From positions 434,001 to 498,000 of the forward strand of contig CAWJEG010000013.1 of the NCBI GenBank assembly GCA_963841845.1: a stretch of DNA of 64,000 nt. Direction: 5' to 3'. This document shows, piece after piece, positions 27,459 to 36,816 of the stretch. The translations under genes and the position numbers were made by a program. How positions within the stretch are numbered: position 1 is the first letter of the stretch; each line of letters starts with the position of its first letter. The stretch comes from CAVVGZ01 sp963841845 (GTDB lineage Bacteria; Chloroflexota; Anaerolineae; Anaerolineales; Anaerolineaceae). Under the pieces are notes generated by a model. It ran no database searches, was not told where the DNA came from, and was given only the letters and a program-made list of their open reading frames with translations.

Positions 27459-28628
27459 CTAAATCTTACTTCCTCTTGACACAATTTTATTTCCGTATCG
27501 CGAACGCAACTTATCCAGGGCAAGTAAAAGACGTCTTTCTTTTTCTTCTGGAGTTTCCCATAAAGTAAGCTGCTGGTAATTCTTTTGCAAACCGCTTACT
27601 CCCACACCCAACAACCTCACCCTCTGAGCGGGTTTCCAACTATTCAAGAATAGCTTTTGCACAGACCGAAAAATAACTTCATCCTGATCTGTTCCTTCTC
27701 TTAAGGTTACCTGGCGTGTAATCGTCCTGAAATCTGGCCAGCGAAGCTTTAGCCTGATCGTATATCCACAAAATCCATTTTTCCGTAAACGTAAACCCAC
27801 CTTTTCACTCATATCTCTGAGAATACTCTCTAAGTAAGAAATTTCAGAACGATCCCTGGAAAAGGTTATTTCCTGGCTTATTGATTTTATTTCATGCTCA
27901 ACCAAAACCGGACGATTATCAATTCCATTTGCATGGGATAATAACTCGTGGACATTCCTTCCAAACAATTTTTCCAGTTGAATTTTCGGTGTTTTTGCTA
28001 AATCCCCAATCATTTTTATCCCGAGACCTTCCAATTTTACAGCCGATTTTGGGCCAATTCCCCACAGTGAGGTTACCGGTAAGGGTGCCAGAAACTCAGC
28101 CTCTTTTCCTGGATGGACAACTGTGACAGCCATTGGGGGGTTATTGTCTTTGTGTTTTTGTTTACCATAATCATTCGCAATTTTTGCAACCAGCATATTA
28201 CTGGCGACTCCAATGGAGCTGGGTAATCTGGTTTTTACAAGTATGCTTTGTTGGAGTGATTGGGCGATGTCCAACCCGCTTTGGGGTAAATCGCTAACAT
28301 CCAGGAAGGCTTCATCGATAGAGATTTGCTCAACGAGCGGAGTAACCTCACTCAGGATAGACATTACATCCTGTGATGCTTCCTGATACCTGGAATAGCC
28401 TGAGGAAACCAATACTAAATCTGGGCATAATAACTTGGCTTTTCCGGTCGGCATTGCCGAATGAACCCCAAACATCCTTGCAGCATAGGAACAGGAAGAA
28501 ATCACTCCCCGATTTTCAGCCTGTCCACCAACAGCAAACGCTGTTCCCTTCAGTTCTGGATGGAATAATTCCTCAACCGAACAGAAAAAAGCGTCCAGAT
28601 CAATATGTAGTATCTTCCTGTAAGACAA
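27459..28628 (-). CDS. dinB: DNA polymerase IV (Y-family)
   Basis: 389 residues, normal for DinB. Catalytic carboxylates lie in IDLDAFFCSVE at the start (Asp, Asp) and QISIDEAFLDVS in the palm (Asp-Glu). SSCSYAARMFGVHSAMP is the fingers segment with its conserved Tyr/Arg. A helix-hairpin-helix region (PVTSLWGIGPKSAVKLEGLG) precedes the thumb and little-finger domains (KSISQEITFSRDR). No C-terminal beta-clamp motif is obvious beyond QLTLWE, which resembles the QL-x-LF clamp peptide. It copies past damaged bases with low fidelity. I see no LexA box upstream. Confidence 0.95.
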   Translation of the reverse strand: MSYRKILHIDLDAFFCSVEELFHPELKGTAFAVGGQAENRGVISSCSYAARMFGVHSAMPTGKAKLLCPDLVLVSSGYSRYQEASQDVMSILSEVTPLVEQISIDEAFLDVSDLPQSGLDIAQSLQQSILVKTRLPSSIGVASNMLVAKIANDYGKQKHKDNNPPMAVTVVHPGKEAEFLAPLPVTSLWGIGPKSAVKLEGLGIKMIGDLAKTPKIQLEKLFGRNVHELLSHANGIDNRPVLVEHEIKSISQEITFSRDRSEISYLESILRDMSEKVGLRLRKNGFCGYTIRLKLRWPDFRTITRQVTLREGTDQDEVIFRSVQKLFLNSWKPAQRVRLLGVGVSGLQKNYQQLTLWETPEEKERRLLLALDKLRSRYGNKIVSRGSKI

Positions 28629-28695
28629 TTCTATTAATAACCGGTTAGCTATTTATATAGGACATTTTCGAAATAGCTCTTATAAGCAATCCCCA

Positions 28696-29901
28696 TTAAT
28701 CTTCAAGGATCAATTCTCCCCAAGTTGTGGGATTCAATAGTTTTCGGCCGCTTACGGAGGAGGTCATGGACTGTTGAACATTCTCATCGGAATCGTCATT
28801 ATCGGAAATGGAAAATGCAAAACCAAACCGGTCCCCATCATCAGGGTCTATACCGAACACACTCCAAGGGATGGCTGATTCCACATTGTAGCCATCGGAT
28901 TCACCGGAGGAAGCGATTTCCACCTGGCTCTTTCCGCCTGAATTGTCCCTTGGAAACCATAAGAAAGCCTCTTTTGCTCCATTCACATCTCCAAAGCCTG
29001 GTGATATTCCCAACTGGTAGTCGTCATCGGACCGATCGGTAGCGGTAAAATCCCCAAGAAGATTTACATCCAGGTTGATTTCCAGGCTGTCTCCCAGATA
29101 AATATCGTATCCAGTCGAGTTTTGAACATAATTATCATCATTTACTTTGACTGCAACATAGAGATAATTCTCGTCCCAACCGAATCGAACAGATCCGGAT
29201 AGGTCATCACTTCCTTCCCACTCATCAGATCCATAAACAATACTGGTTACACTGTAGGTTTCGGAGTCGTATTCATCCCATTGCCCATCAAGGTCCGGTG
29301 AGGAACTCATATACTGTGCGAAATGATGTAACCCTGGGCGGCTCTGGCTCACATTCTCTGTAGGAGTGCGTGTTTGTGTCCGCGTAGGTGTAATCGTGGG
29401 TGTACGTGTTTGCGTTCGTGTAGGTGTAATAGTGGAGGTGCGTGTTTGGGTCCGTGTATAAGTCTTTGTTGGGGTGCGTGTCAGGGTGCGAGTTGGTGCA
29501 ATTGTGTTGGTGCGAGTTGGTGCTATTGTGTTGGTGCGTGTTAATGTTTTTGTTGCTGTTGGTGTGAGGGTAAATATTATGGGTTTTACTGTGCTTGTAA
29601 ATATGATTGGTTTTTGAGTACTTGTAAATATGATTGCAGCGGTAGTATTTGTTGGAGTGAGGGGTACAGGTGTGTTTGTTTGGTTTTCAATCCCACCATT
29701 TGAATCTAAAGTAGCTGTGATCCCGATTGGCGGGCTGGTTGGAAAGAATACAGGGCAGGATAAAGGAGTCTTAGTGTACATTGGTGTAACTGTATACTCA
29801 TACAGCGGTGGTTGGGAAATTGTTGGGAAATTACAGGCTAAAAAAATCATCATTGTCAAGATAATGCCGACGTAGAACTGGATCCTTTGTTTCATTTGCA
29901 T
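28696..29901 (-). CDS. Lipoprotein with Thr-rich repeat linker and CBM9-like domain
   Basis: 401 residues. The N-terminus is a lipoprotein signal (IGIILTMMIFLAC) with the lipidated Cys near residue 23. Residues of roughly 75-185 are a low-complexity linker of Thr/Arg/Pro units (TPTRTQTRTPT and similar). The C-terminal 200 residues form a beta-sandwich: DGQWDEYDSETYSV, FGWDENYLYVAVKVNDDNY and GDSLEINLDV match the CBM9-like pattern of proteins that bind sugars outside the cell. No catalytic domain is present, so it may display a binding domain on the surface. An expected -10/-35 was not found upstream. The repeats may vary in number between strains. Confidence 0.8.
   Translation of the reverse strand: MQMKQRIQFYVGIILTMMIFLACNFPTISQPPLYEYTVTPMYTKTPLSCPVFFPTSPPIGITATLDSNGGIENQTNTPVPLTPTNTTAAIIFTSTQKPIIFTSTVKPIIFTLTPTATKTLTRTNTIAPTRTNTIAPTRTLTRTPTKTYTRTQTRTSTITPTRTQTRTPTITPTRTQTRTPTENVSQSRPGLHHFAQYMSSSPDLDGQWDEYDSETYSVTSIVYGSDEWEGSDDLSGSVRFGWDENYLYVAVKVNDDNYVQNSTGYDIYLGDSLEINLDVNLLGDFTATDRSDDDYQLGISPGFGDVNGAKEAFLWFPRDNSGGKSQVEIASSGESDGYNVESAIPWSVFGIDPDDGDRFGFAFSISDNDDSDENVQQSMTSSVSGRKLLNPTTWGELILED
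29486..29533. repeat. Tandem 24-base repeat in the lipoprotein linker
   Basis: Two adjacent 24-base units differing at one base, encoding the NTIAPTRT unit of the linker on the minus strand. A third, partial copy begins at 29534. Looser related units extend over about 29340-29560. Confidence 0.75.
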
Positions 29902-30352
29902 CCTCCTGACAATTGGGCTTGGAAATAATAAATTTGAATAATCATTAATTTCTTTGATTCTATTATAGATAAAATTCTTGAATAAATCTAATAATCAATG
30001 ATAGAGTCCTTCATTACTGGGGATGCAATTATTGAACCACCCGCCGTCTTTTCACATAATTAATAAAATGATTGTCCAGGATAAATTAAAAAAATTATAA
30101 CAAACCATCCTCCTCCAGTGGTTATTTTATTTCTAAAGAATATGGTTCAGGTTTAAAGAGATTCATTCAGTTTTTAGTTACATAGTGATATTTGCAACTT
30201 CCTTTTTTTAAATTTTTAGATAGAATATTAAAAAGGTATTAACTTCTGGTTTTCAATAATTTATTTTCACAACCGCATAATAAGCAACAAGAATCAAGAA
30301 TCGCTGTGTTCATAAATACATCATCTTCGTAGTTGAAAATTTGGAGTTTTCG
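29902..30352. other. Intergenic region before the ACIII operon
   Basis: 451 AT-rich bases between divergent genes. It must hold the promoters of the lipoprotein gene and the ACIII operon. TTGCAA (30192) and TAGAAT (30221) occur but their 23-base spacing is too long to count as a promoter. No gene or hairpin is supported. Confidence 0.4.
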
Positions 30353-31333
30353 ATGAGAAGGATATTATTATTTTTTACCTGCCTGACAATAACAATATTA
30401 TTTTTGGGATTCTTCCTTGAAACCATAAATGCCAGCGCAAAACCGATCTTTCAAATAGATAAAACAATTCCCACCGGCGCCGCCCTGTATGATAATTGGT
30501 TTGCCTATTTGGGACAAAACCCACCCTCTGGTGATCATCCAATCTGGTCGAATCAAACAACCAATACCCGTAGTGGATCAGACACATGGCGTTGTGTCAC
30601 CTGCCATGGTTGGGATTATCTGGGTAAGGATGGTGCATACGGAAGAGGGTCAAACTATACCGGTTTTCCAAATATCTATGAAGCGGTAGAAAAACTGGAT
30701 GAGCAATCGATTGTACAGATTCTATCTGGTGCCAATGACCCCGACCACGATTTTTCAGTTTATCTTGAGGAACAAGACCTTGCGGATTTGGCAAATTTCT
30801 TAAAAAATGGGTTAATCCTTGATAGTGAATTTATTGACCCTGTTACCTTCAAGGTGCTGGGTGGAGATTTGGAGCAAGGCAAACAATCTTATGATGAAGT
30901 ATGTGCATCCTGCCATGGAATGGATGGGACATCGATTTCTTTCAGGTTTGAGGGACAGGATGCCTCACTTGGTACTTTGGCTGTTTTGGATCCATGGAGA
31001 TACTTGCACAAAACCCGTTTCGGAACCCCTGGTACAGAAATGCCGGTAGGTTATTCCTTGGGTTGGACACCAGCTCAGGGACGGGATGTACTGCTATTTT
31101 CCCAATCAATGCCTACCGGATTAGGACCAGCAGATAATGAATTAACAATGGCCGATGAAACAGGCACAGAAGCTGAACTGGTTGGTGGTCCTGCACAAAA
31201 CACTTTTACTGGGATTCTTACAGCTCTTGGTACTATGGCAACCTGGCTTGGTTTTGTAATTATTATTGGTGCAGTTCTGATTGCGATTATCTTATTGATT
31301 GTCTGGGTTCTGCGTGGACAATCAAATAAATAA
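30353..31333 (+). CDS. Membrane-anchored diheme c-type cytochrome, first gene of the ACIII operon
   Basis: 326 residues from ATG 30353, preceded by GGAG; an in-frame TTG at 30341 is less likely. The N-terminus is a signal peptide (FFTCLTITILFLGFFLE). Two heme-binding sites follow, CVTCH near residue 81 and CASCH near residue 184, each in a cytochrome c-like domain. A C-terminal membrane helix (FVIIIGAVLIAIILLIVWVL) ends in a short basic tail. The gene precedes actA by 26 bases. Canonical ACIII does not include this diheme protein under a fixed letter, so it may be the electron acceptor or an accessory subunit. The heme sites are certain; the role is inferred. Confidence 0.85.
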   Translation: MRRILLFFTCLTITILFLGFFLETINASAKPIFQIDKTIPTGAALYDNWFAYLGQNPPSGDHPIWSNQTTNTRSGSDTWRCVTCHGWDYLGKDGAYGRGSNYTGFPNIYEAVEKLDEQSIVQILSGANDPDHDFSVYLEEQDLADLANFLKNGLILDSEFIDPVTFKVLGGDLEQGKQSYDEVCASCHGMDGTSISFRFEGQDASLGTLAVLDPWRYLHKTRFGTPGTEMPVGYSLGWTPAQGRDVLLFSQSMPTGLGPADNELTMADETGTEAELVGGPAQNTFTGILTALGTMATWLGFVIIIGAVLIAIILLIVWVLRGQSNK

Positions 31334-31359
31334 GGAATAACGGCAAGGAGAAGTAATTT

Positions 31360-31896
31360 ATGACAAATCCACAAGCTCTATGGCAGAACCCGGGAGTGAA
31401 GATCGGTTTGGCACTTGTATTATTTATTTTTATTGGTGCGGGTATTGGGGGAATATATCTGACCCAAATCACTCCTGAACAACCGATTCAATTTCCGCAC
31501 AACCTGCATATTGGTCTCGGTGCTCAATGCACTTTTTGTCATTCATCGGCTCCCTTTGGACCTTCAGCAGGGTTACCATCTACAGATAAATGCTGGGGCT
31601 GCCATCAACAAATTACAAAAAAATCGGAACAATTAGATAAGCTCTCCCAATATGCCTTGAATAACGAATCAATTCCGTGGGTACCGGTGGCTATCCAGCC
31701 AGATCATGTGCACTTCAACCACCAGGCGCATCTATCGGTTGGGATTACATGTGAAACCTGCCATGGACATGTCTCAGAGATGACGGTGGCCGAATCGGAA
31801 ATACAGATGAATATGGGATGGTGCCTGAGCTGCCACAAAAAGTTGTCTCCTGGTCAATTTGAACGACTTTCAGACTGTGCGCTTTGTCATTATTGA
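31360..31896 (+). CDS. actA: Alternative complex III pentaheme cytochrome ActA
   Basis: 178 residues with one N-terminal membrane helix (VKIGLALVLFIFIGAGIGGIYL) and five heme sites in order: CTFCH, CWGCH, CETCH, CLSCH and CALCH. Extra His residues (FPHNLH, HFNHQAH) would serve as distal ligands. The pentaheme, single-helix layout and the position directly before the molybdopterin-like subunit identify ActA. In ACIII it carries electrons at the periplasmic side from the iron-sulfur subunit to the monoheme ActE. AGGAG precedes the ATG. The next gene begins 26 bases later. Confidence 0.9.
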   Translation: MTNPQALWQNPGVKIGLALVLFIFIGAGIGGIYLTQITPEQPIQFPHNLHIGLGAQCTFCHSSAPFGPSAGLPSTDKCWGCHQQITKKSEQLDKLSQYALNNESIPWVPVAIQPDHVHFNHQAHLSVGITCETCHGHVSEMTVAESEIQMNMGWCLSCHKKLSPGQFERLSDCALCHY

Positions 31897-31922
31897 GTCA
31901 TGATCTAGAATAGGGATAATTT

Positions 31923-34085
31923 ATGACTAAAACAATTTCACGCAGGGATTTTATAAAATATTCTGGGATTAGTACAGCTGCATCAGCGATCCTTACCGGA
32001 TGTGGACCTGTTTCACGATACGTTGTCCGTCAGCAGTATGCTGAAATGCCAGAATTTAATCAAACGGGTGTCAGTACATATTATGCAACCACTTGTAGAG
32101 AATGCCCGGCTGGATGTGGATTGATTGTCCGCACTCGTGAAGGAAGAGCAATCGGAGTTCAGGGAAATCCTGACCATCCTATAAACCATGGGAAGCTTTG
32201 TTCAAGAGGATTGACCACCCAGCAAGGATTGTATAATCCAGACCGGTTGACTAATCCTATTCAACAAAACCGGAAAGGGGATCAAACCTCCACCGAAATT
32301 AATTGGGATCTTGCCATAGCCACAATTACCGCCATTTTGCAAGATACCCCGCCGGATGAAATCGTTTTTTTACTGGGCATGGCTCCAGATCATTTATATG
32401 ATCTTGTTCAAGAGATTACACAAGCGCTTGGTGCCCCAATGCCTTACAGGTTTGGCGCTCTGGGTATGTTTGATGCCCAGGCGACCCTCACAGAAGCTGT
32501 CAGTCAAATATTCAATCAGAAATCCTTCCCATACTTTGATTTTGGGAAATCCGATTTAGTATTTTCCTTTGGAGCAAATTTCCTTGAAACCTGGTTATCT
32601 CCGATTACTTACAGCCGGGCATATGGTGAGATGCGCCAGGGTAATCAAAATCAGCGGGGATATTATGTTTCCTTCGAACCTCGCATGTCATTAACCTCCG
32701 GAAGTGCAGATGAATGGATCCCTATCATTCCCGGATCTGAAAACCTGGTAGCAATGGCCCTGGGAAATCTCATTCAAGAAATGAAGATGCAAATTGGAAT
32801 TCCATACTTCCAAGGTGTGGATATCCAGCAAGCCGCAGCGTTATCCGGGGTATCTCCCGAAACCCTGCAGCATCTTGCATTGCTTTTTGTCCAGGCCGGC
32901 GCCCCAATATGCATTCCAGGGGGCACTGCCCTTTCTCATAAGGATGGAGTAACGGTTGCGAAGTCCATCCTGGCATTAAATATATTGGGGAATAATATCG
33001 GAAAACCGGGCGGAATTTTCCTGGCTCCATCCACCCCATCCATGAATCCATTTTCGGATATGCAAAGACTGACAGAAGATATGCAGCAAGGAAAGATCAA
33101 ATCCGTTTTTATTCACGGCTGGAATCCAGTTTTTGAGCTGCCAGGGGCTCTAAATTTTCCCAATGCCCTGATGAAAGTTGAAAATATAATTTCTTTTGCT
33201 ACCTTTCTCGATGAAACATCCCATTTGAGCGATTATGTGTTTCCAGACCATTCGCCGCTTGAATCGTGGGGATATCAGCGAAATTCACCTGGGGCAGATC
33301 GTCCAATAATTACATCATTTCAACCGGTTGTATCTGCCCTTTACAATACCCGTTCCACTACAGACATAATGCTCGCCGCGGTTGGCCAAATGGGTGAGGA
33401 AATAAAATCTCAAATTCCCTATACAGATGAAGTAGACTTCATCCAGCAAAAACTACTACCCCTTCTTGGGAGCAGGAAAGGATTTTACCAGGCAGATGTG
33501 ATACCAGCATTCTGGTCATCCTGGCTCCAATACGGTGGGTGGTGGCACATGGAACCTGAATTAATTTCACCTTCCACAATTAACATTCCGGGTCTATCGG
33601 ATCGAATATCCCCGGATCAAACCTCCGGTGACAGTGACTATCATTTATTAGTGTATTCAACACAGAAAGGTGATGGCAGTCAGGCAAATCGACCGTGGAT
33701 TCAGGAAACACCAGATCCAATGACAACGGTCGTCTGGAACTCCTGGGTAGAAATCCACCCAATGACCGCTGAAAAACTCGGCATCCAAAATGATGATATT
33801 GTTGAAATCTCCTCTGCAGTGGGAAAAATTGAAGCTGTTGCGTATCTTTATCCGGGAATCCGCCCGGACACAATTGCAATCCCATTCGGGCAGGGTCATA
33901 CATCATTCAGCCGTTACGCGGATCAGCGTGGAAGCAATCCTGCCATCCTTTTTGAGCTAAATATCGACCAGGCAGGAGGTTTAGCTTTCGGGGATACATG
34001 GGTTATCCTCAAACCTACCGGTAAACGCTACCCATTAGCAAGATTTGAGGACCAGCATGGAGTCTATGGTGATACGCAAGGTTAG
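31923..34085 (+). CDS. actB: ACIII molybdopterin-oxidoreductase-like subunit (ActB, first half)
   Basis: 720 residues. A twin-arginine signal (SRRDFIKYSG) is followed by a helix ending in ILTGCG, whose Cys may be lipidated. TTCRECPAGCGLIVRT with a later LCSRG forms the C-x2-C-x3-C...C iron-sulfur site typical of molybdoenzymes. The rest is the molybdopterin fold, with an MGD-binding-type C-terminal domain (WVEIHPMTAEKLGIQNDD). In ACIII this fold is thought to be inactive and free of molybdenum; whether that holds here cannot be told. ActB in many species is one fused protein, but here the iron-sulfur half is a separate gene 30 bases downstream. Confidence 0.88.
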   Translation: MTKTISRRDFIKYSGISTAASAILTGCGPVSRYVVRQQYAEMPEFNQTGVSTYYATTCRECPAGCGLIVRTREGRAIGVQGNPDHPINHGKLCSRGLTTQQGLYNPDRLTNPIQQNRKGDQTSTEINWDLAIATITAILQDTPPDEIVFLLGMAPDHLYDLVQEITQALGAPMPYRFGALGMFDAQATLTEAVSQIFNQKSFPYFDFGKSDLVFSFGANFLETWLSPITYSRAYGEMRQGNQNQRGYYVSFEPRMSLTSGSADEWIPIIPGSENLVAMALGNLIQEMKMQIGIPYFQGVDIQQAAALSGVSPETLQHLALLFVQAGAPICIPGGTALSHKDGVTVAKSILALNILGNNIGKPGGIFLAPSTPSMNPFSDMQRLTEDMQQGKIKSVFIHGWNPVFELPGALNFPNALMKVENIISFATFLDETSHLSDYVFPDHSPLESWGYQRNSPGADRPIITSFQPVVSALYNTRSTTDIMLAAVGQMGEEIKSQIPYTDEVDFIQQKLLPLLGSRKGFYQADVIPAFWSSWLQYGGWWHMEPELISPSTINIPGLSDRISPDQTSGDSDYHLLVYSTQKGDGSQANRPWIQETPDPMTTVVWNSWVEIHPMTAEKLGIQNDDIVEISSAVGKIEAVAYLYPGIRPDTIAIPFGQGHTSFSRYADQRGSNPAILFELNIDQAGGLAFGDTWVILKPTGKRYPLARFEDQHGVYGDTQG

Positions 34086-34115
34086 CAATTTTTAAAATCA
34101 ATAGGAGAGTTCCTT

Positions 34116-34829
34116 ATGTCTGAAGAAACCACTAAAAAATGGGGCATGGTTTTTGATCTCGATCTTTGTACAGGCTGCCAGACATGTATCACCGCTTGCT
34201 CCATGGAAAATAACGTCCCATTTGTTGGTGAAGATGAGGCTGCCTACGGACGGGAATTGCATTGGATTCGCATCCAGCGCTATTGGACAGGCGAATTTCC
34301 AGGGATAAAACCGGATTTCACACCGATGATGTGCCAACAATGCGGAAATGCCCCTTGTGAACCGGTTTGCCCGGTCTTTGCATCGGTGCATAGTAAAAGC
34401 GAAGGAATTAATTTACAGGTTTACCAACGTTGTGTCGGGACGCGATATTGTGGAAACAACTGTCCCTACCTTTCCAGGACATTTAACTGGTTTGATTATG
34501 AATATCCTGTTCCGATGAACAGCTACCTGAATCCGGATGTAACGGTAAGGCGCAGGGGGGTCATGGAAAAATGCACATTTTGTATTCAACGGATACAAAG
34601 AATTCAATTCCAGGCAAAGAATGAGGGTAGACAGGTAAAAGATGGGGAAATCCAACCCGCCTGTGTCCAGGCATGCCCAACGCGTGCGATTGTATTTGGC
34701 AATCTCACCGATCCGGATTCCCAGGTCAGCATACTTGCCCGCAATCAGCGTAGGATGCGAATTCTCGAACATCTTGGCACGGAATCCAGGGTTTATTATT
34801 TATTGGGAGGTAATACTTATGGTAGCTGA
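34116..34829 (+). CDS. actB2: ACIII iron-sulfur subunit (ActB, second half)
   Basis: 237 residues with four ferredoxin-type cysteine clusters: CTGCQTCITAC, CQQCGNAPCEPVC, CVGTRYCGNNCPY and CTFC with CVQACP. This is the DmsB/PsrB/NrfC layout that binds up to four clusters and passes electrons from the quinol site toward the hemes. No signal peptide is present, as expected if it travels with its twin-arginine partner. It corresponds to the C-terminal half of fused ActB. Its last codons overlap the start of the NrfD-like gene by 11 bases, so the two are co-translated. Confidence 0.9.
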   Translation: MSEETTKKWGMVFDLDLCTGCQTCITACSMENNVPFVGEDEAAYGRELHWIRIQRYWTGEFPGIKPDFTPMMCQQCGNAPCEPVCPVFASVHSKSEGINLQVYQRCVGTRYCGNNCPYLSRTFNWFDYEYPVPMNSYLNPDVTVRRRGVMEKCTFCIQRIQRIQFQAKNEGRQVKDGEIQPACVQACPTRAIVFGNLTDPDSQVSILARNQRRMRILEHLGTESRVYYLLGGNTYGS

Positions 34830-36258
34830 AGCAAAACCCATCCTGAATAATCAAGCTCTTGAAGAGGACTATGTTGATCACCGCGAACACCTTATGCTGG
34901 ACCCTCGCCCGCGCGAAGAAATGAATAGAATGGTTCTTGAAGCGATGCAGTCGACAACAAAAAAATTCTGGATCTGGACAATTAGCTTAGGGCTGCTTTC
35001 AGTTATCCTTCTTTTTGGGTTTTGGGGGAATATGATTGCCACAGGAATGGGCATGGCTGGCATCCGGCGGCCAAATATGTGGGGCATCCTCATCATAACC
35101 TTTGTGTTTTGGATAGGTATAAGCCACGCCGGTACATTCGTATCCGCAATTTTAAGGGTTTTCAAAGCTGAGTTCCGGCGACCGTTTACCCGTGCCGCAG
35201 AATTAATGACCACATTCGCATTAGCAGCCGGCGCAATATTTACTCTCGCACATTTAGGCCGGCCCTGGGTGGTTTACTGGATAATCCCATACCCAAATGC
35301 CCGATGGTTATGGCCAAATGTACACTCACCGCTTGTATGGGACTTTCTGGCAATTACCACCTATCTTCTGGGAAGTACAATTTATTTGTACCTGCCATTA
35401 ATACCTGACGTTGCAATGGCGCGTGACCGGACGACAGGCTGGCGCCATACGCTTTATAAATTATTAGCCCTTGGTTGGAGAGGAACCGAAGCGGAATGGT
35501 TCCGCATTCGCAAAGGAATCAATATTTTTGCCTATGCCATCATACCCGTCATGTTTTCGGTTCATACTGTCGTGTCCTGGGATTTTGCGATGTCGATGGT
35601 TCCCGGATGGCATTCAACAATTTTTGGCCCGTATTTTATTGTAGGGGCTATCCTTTCAGGTGTTTCTGCTGTAATCAGCATATTGTTCATCTTACGTGAA
35701 ACCATGGTGAACATGAATTATTTCATCCGTCTGGAACATTTTGATGCCCTTGGCAAACTGGTTCTATTATTTTCTATGGCATGGGCTTATTTCTTTTTCA
35801 ATGAGTATATTCTTCACTGGTACGGCGGTGAGGAGGTAATCAAGAATTTACTTACCTTCCATGCCACCGGACCCGATGCATGGATTTGGTATGTCATGTT
35901 GATTTGCAATGTTTTGATCCCATGGTTGACTTTGTGGAATCGTAAAATTCGTCGGACGCCATGGTTAATTTTTATCATCTCGTTATTAATTAACGTTGGA
36001 ATGTATGCGGAAAGGTATACGATAATTCCCCTTACAATGGGACACCAGCGGTTCCCATTTGATTGGGGTGCCTACAGCCCAAGAATTACTGAGGTGGCTA
36101 TTGCTCTTGGATCTTTAGCATTATTTCTCTTGCTCTATACATTGGCTTCTAGAGTCATTCCTATCATCCCGGTCTGGGAAGTGCAGGAAGGTCAAATGGC
36201 GCATAGACTTCGCAAGGTGGGCAAAGCAGAAATCCCATCTGTGAGCGAGTTGGACTAG
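34819..36258 (+). CDS. actC: ACIII NrfD/PsrC-like membrane subunit ActC
   Basis: 479 residues from ATG 34819, placed after GGGAGG; the frame is open further upstream, but that part lies inside the iron-sulfur gene. About ten membrane helices of the NrfD/PsrC type follow a cytoplasmic N-terminal tail (LDPRPREEMNRM). Conserved features include the HAGTFVSAILRVF and HTVVSWDFAMSM segments, the latter carrying the His/Asp of the quinol pocket. In ACIII, ActC oxidises quinol and may support proton movement. The gene overlaps the iron-sulfur gene; ActD follows 18 bases later. A second NrfD-like gene (actF) is not found in the window. Confidence 0.92.
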   Translation: MVAEAKPILNNQALEEDYVDHREHLMLDPRPREEMNRMVLEAMQSTTKKFWIWTISLGLLSVILLFGFWGNMIATGMGMAGIRRPNMWGILIITFVFWIGISHAGTFVSAILRVFKAEFRRPFTRAAELMTTFALAAGAIFTLAHLGRPWVVYWIIPYPNARWLWPNVHSPLVWDFLAITTYLLGSTIYLYLPLIPDVAMARDRTTGWRHTLYKLLALGWRGTEAEWFRIRKGINIFAYAIIPVMFSVHTVVSWDFAMSMVPGWHSTIFGPYFIVGAILSGVSAVISILFILRETMVNMNYFIRLEHFDALGKLVLLFSMAWAYFFFNEYILHWYGGEEVIKNLLTFHATGPDAWIWYVMLICNVLIPWLTLWNRKIRRTPWLIFIISLLINVGMYAERYTIIPLTMGHQRFPFDWGAYSPRITEVAIALGSLALFLLLYTLASRVIPIIPVWEVQEGQMAHRLRKVGKAEIPSVSELD

Positions 36259-36276
36259 GATTACAGGGTGAGGTTT

Positions 36277-36816
36277 ATGGATGAAGACAAGATTGTACAT
36301 TTAGCTTTATTCAAGGAAGAGGAAATTGATCAGGTAGCTGCGGCGGTATCCAGATTACATGAATTACAATTTCCGGACAAGGAAATCTCGGTGTTATCCG
36401 GAATTCCCCTTTCTGAAAAAATTTTAGGGAGGCCGATGTCCTGGTCTCGAGTGGCAACCTTTGGCCTTGCTGGTGCACTGGTTGGATTTCTGGCTGCCAT
36501 GGCTTTGAACATCATCCCCATCGTGCAATACCCACTTGTTGTGGGCGGGCAACCCATGTTTGCAATTCCAATTGCCATAATCGTTGTTTTCGAATTATCC
36601 ATGTTGGGTCTGCTCATCAGCACATTTTTAGGCGTATTTATAGAGATGATCTCACCCAGTTTCGGTCCAAAAGGATACCATCCAAAAATCAGTGATGGCT
36701 ATATAGGAGTCCTGGTCAATTGTCCCGGCGGCGCAGACCTGGTCCTGCATGAATCCATGGATGCATTGGGAGCAGAGATGGTTTATCACTTAGAGGATAA
36801 GAAACTATGGCCATAA
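36277..36816 (+). CDS. actD: ACIII membrane subunit ActD (DUF3341)
   Basis: 179 residues from ATG 36277 with AGGG 8 bases before it; an in-frame GTG at 36268 overlaps that site. An N-terminal alpha/beta part (VHLALFKEEEIDQVAAAV) precedes two membrane helices (VATFGLAGALVGFLAAMAL and PIAIIVVFELSMLGLLIS), then a short soluble tail. This is the DUF3341 pattern found only beside NrfD-like subunits in ACIII clusters. The stop codon overlaps the ActE start by 10 bases. It has no redox motif; it is structural. Confidence 0.9.
   Translation: MDEDKIVHLALFKEEEIDQVAAAVSRLHELQFPDKEISVLSGIPLSEKILGRPMSWSRVATFGLAGALVGFLAAMALNIIPIVQYPLVVGGQPMFAIPIAIIVVFELSMLGLLISTFLGVFIEMISPSFGPKGYHPKISDGYIGVLVNCPGGADLVLHESMDALGAEMVYHLEDKKLWP

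Noticed and set aside
34642..34818. Longer start for the NrfD-like subunit
   Set aside because: The upstream frame lies inside the iron-sulfur gene, while GGGAGG and the ATG at 34819 give the normal family N-terminus.
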